Shown: piece after piece, positions 32,736 to 33,132 of the stretch
Position numbering within the stretch: the stretch's first letter is position 1
Layout of the letters: the number at the start of each line of letters is the position of its first letter
NCBI GenBank assembly: GCA_017511325.1
Contig: JAFWKS010000098.1
Span: forward strand, 1-33,132
DNA length: 33,132 nucleotides
Source of the DNA: Erysipelotrichaceae bacterium
GTDB lineage: Bacteria; Bacillota_I; Bacilli_A; Erysipelotrichales; Erysipelotrichaceae
Direction of reading: 5' to 3'
Notes under the pieces: model-generated
Database searches by the model: none
Told to the model about the DNA's origin: nothing
The model's input: only the letters and a program-made list of their open reading frames with translations
Program-made: the position numbers and the translations under genes

Positions 32736-33132
32736 TTGATCTTAACTCCTTTCAGTATCCTTTCAGGAGCACGTTTTCTTGGATCGATCCTTATGTCGAT
32801 CTTTTTAACAAACGCATTGAGTATGGCGGCCAGTATAAAGTAGAGAACGGTAACAACGATCAAAGGGAAGAAAGCTTCATAGGTCCTGCTTCTGATCAGA
32901 TCGCCGATCTTCGTGAGATCCTGTACGGCAATGTAGCCGACAACGGCTGTGGCTTTGATGAGCGAGACGATCTCTGATTTATAGGAAGGCATGATGTAGC
33001 TTATCGCCTGAGGAAGCAGTATTTTGTAGAAAGTCATCTTATCTGAATAACCAAGCGTAAAGGCGGCCTGTTTCTGACCTGGGTCGATCGTGCTCACAGC
33101 CCCTGCAAGCATATTGTAGACCGAACAGGCAA
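32732..33132 (-). CDS. Polar amino-acid ABC transporter permease (partial, N-terminus outside window)
   Basis: The 133 or so C-terminal residues are open to the window edge. The EAA cytoplasmic loop that docks the ATPase is clear (QAAFTLGYSDKMTFYKILL followed by PQA), preceded by the family's GAVSTIDPGQ. Helices follow (about SLIKATAVVGYIAVQDL and FFPLIVVTVLYFILAAIL). It belongs to the HisM/GlnP-type permeases. It is translationally coupled to the ATPase gene by ATGA overlap. A solute-binding gene is expected upstream, beyond 33132. Substrate unknown. Confidence 0.9.
   Translation of the reverse strand, partial: ACSVYNMLAGAVSTIDPGQKQAAFTLGYSDKMTFYKILLPQAISYIMPSYKSEIVSLIKATAVVGYIAVQDLTKIGDLIRSRTYEAFFPLIVVTVLYFILAAILNAFVKKIDIRIDPRKRAPERILKGVKIK

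Overview
The window looks like chromosome of an anaerobic, gut-type Bacillota (Firmicutes) of moderate GC. The evidence is strong AGGAGG ribosome binding sites, many intrinsic terminators, a rubrerythrin tail, a LicT/BglG antiterminator with an RAT hairpin, a perfect CcpA cre box, and families common in Erysipelotrichales and Lachnospiraceae (transporter-HATPase fusions, M32 carboxypeptidase, ATC hydrolase). I lean to Erysipelotrichales but cannot prove it. UGA is an ordinary stop here.

Layout. 1-4200: rubrerythrin tail, then minus-strand genes for a six-helix membrane protein, a LURP-one-like protein, a DUF4139 protein ending in zinc ribbons, and an aldo/keto reductase. 4280-4889: a hexapeptide acetyltransferase with a frameshifted start. 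4890-7400: an AT-rich accessory stretch holding a possible dead HEPN/nucleotidyltransferase remnant and an AbiEi/AbiEii pair. The toxin of that pair is frameshifted near its N-terminus and carries a BrnA-like C-terminal domain. 7600-16760: a signalling block with a STAS-HAD fusion, a decayed exonuclease remnant, a diguanylate cyclase (minus), a MATE-HATPase fusion, a cytoplasmic 5'-nucleotidase-like phosphatase, and a LytS-like sensor/SpoIIE phosphatase interrupted by one in-frame TGA. 16788-18880: ATC hydrolase, NAD-dependent epimerase-like protein and a small zinc-ribbon protein. 18919-24399: a beta-glucoside/muropeptide PTS island: LicT regulator, an unexplained attenuator-like RNA, cre + promoter + RAT/terminator, then mupG-like, EIIBC and GH1 6-phospho-beta-glucosidase. 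24447-30945: M32 carboxypeptidase (minus), metallo-beta-lactamase-fold protein, Big2 lipoprotein and an EAL phosphodiesterase. 31071-33132: a double-glycine-leader protein with two CxxC pairs behind a -1 slippery site, and a polar amino-acid ABC transporter (minus) whose ATPase has a degenerate HATPase-like tail.

The most interesting theme is partner switching wired into transporters. The window encodes a STAS domain fused to a HAD phosphatase, an RsbW-like kinase domain fused to a MATE transporter, a membrane-sensing SpoIIE phosphatase, and a second transporter protein (GlnQ type) with what looks like a dead RsbW-like domain. No sigma factor is visible. This suggests a phospho-switch acting directly on transport or on phosphatase activity; that is inference. 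A second theme is reading-frame breaks at A-runs near gene starts (4301, 6367, 31075), which could be sequencing indels, contingency loci or programmed frameshifts.
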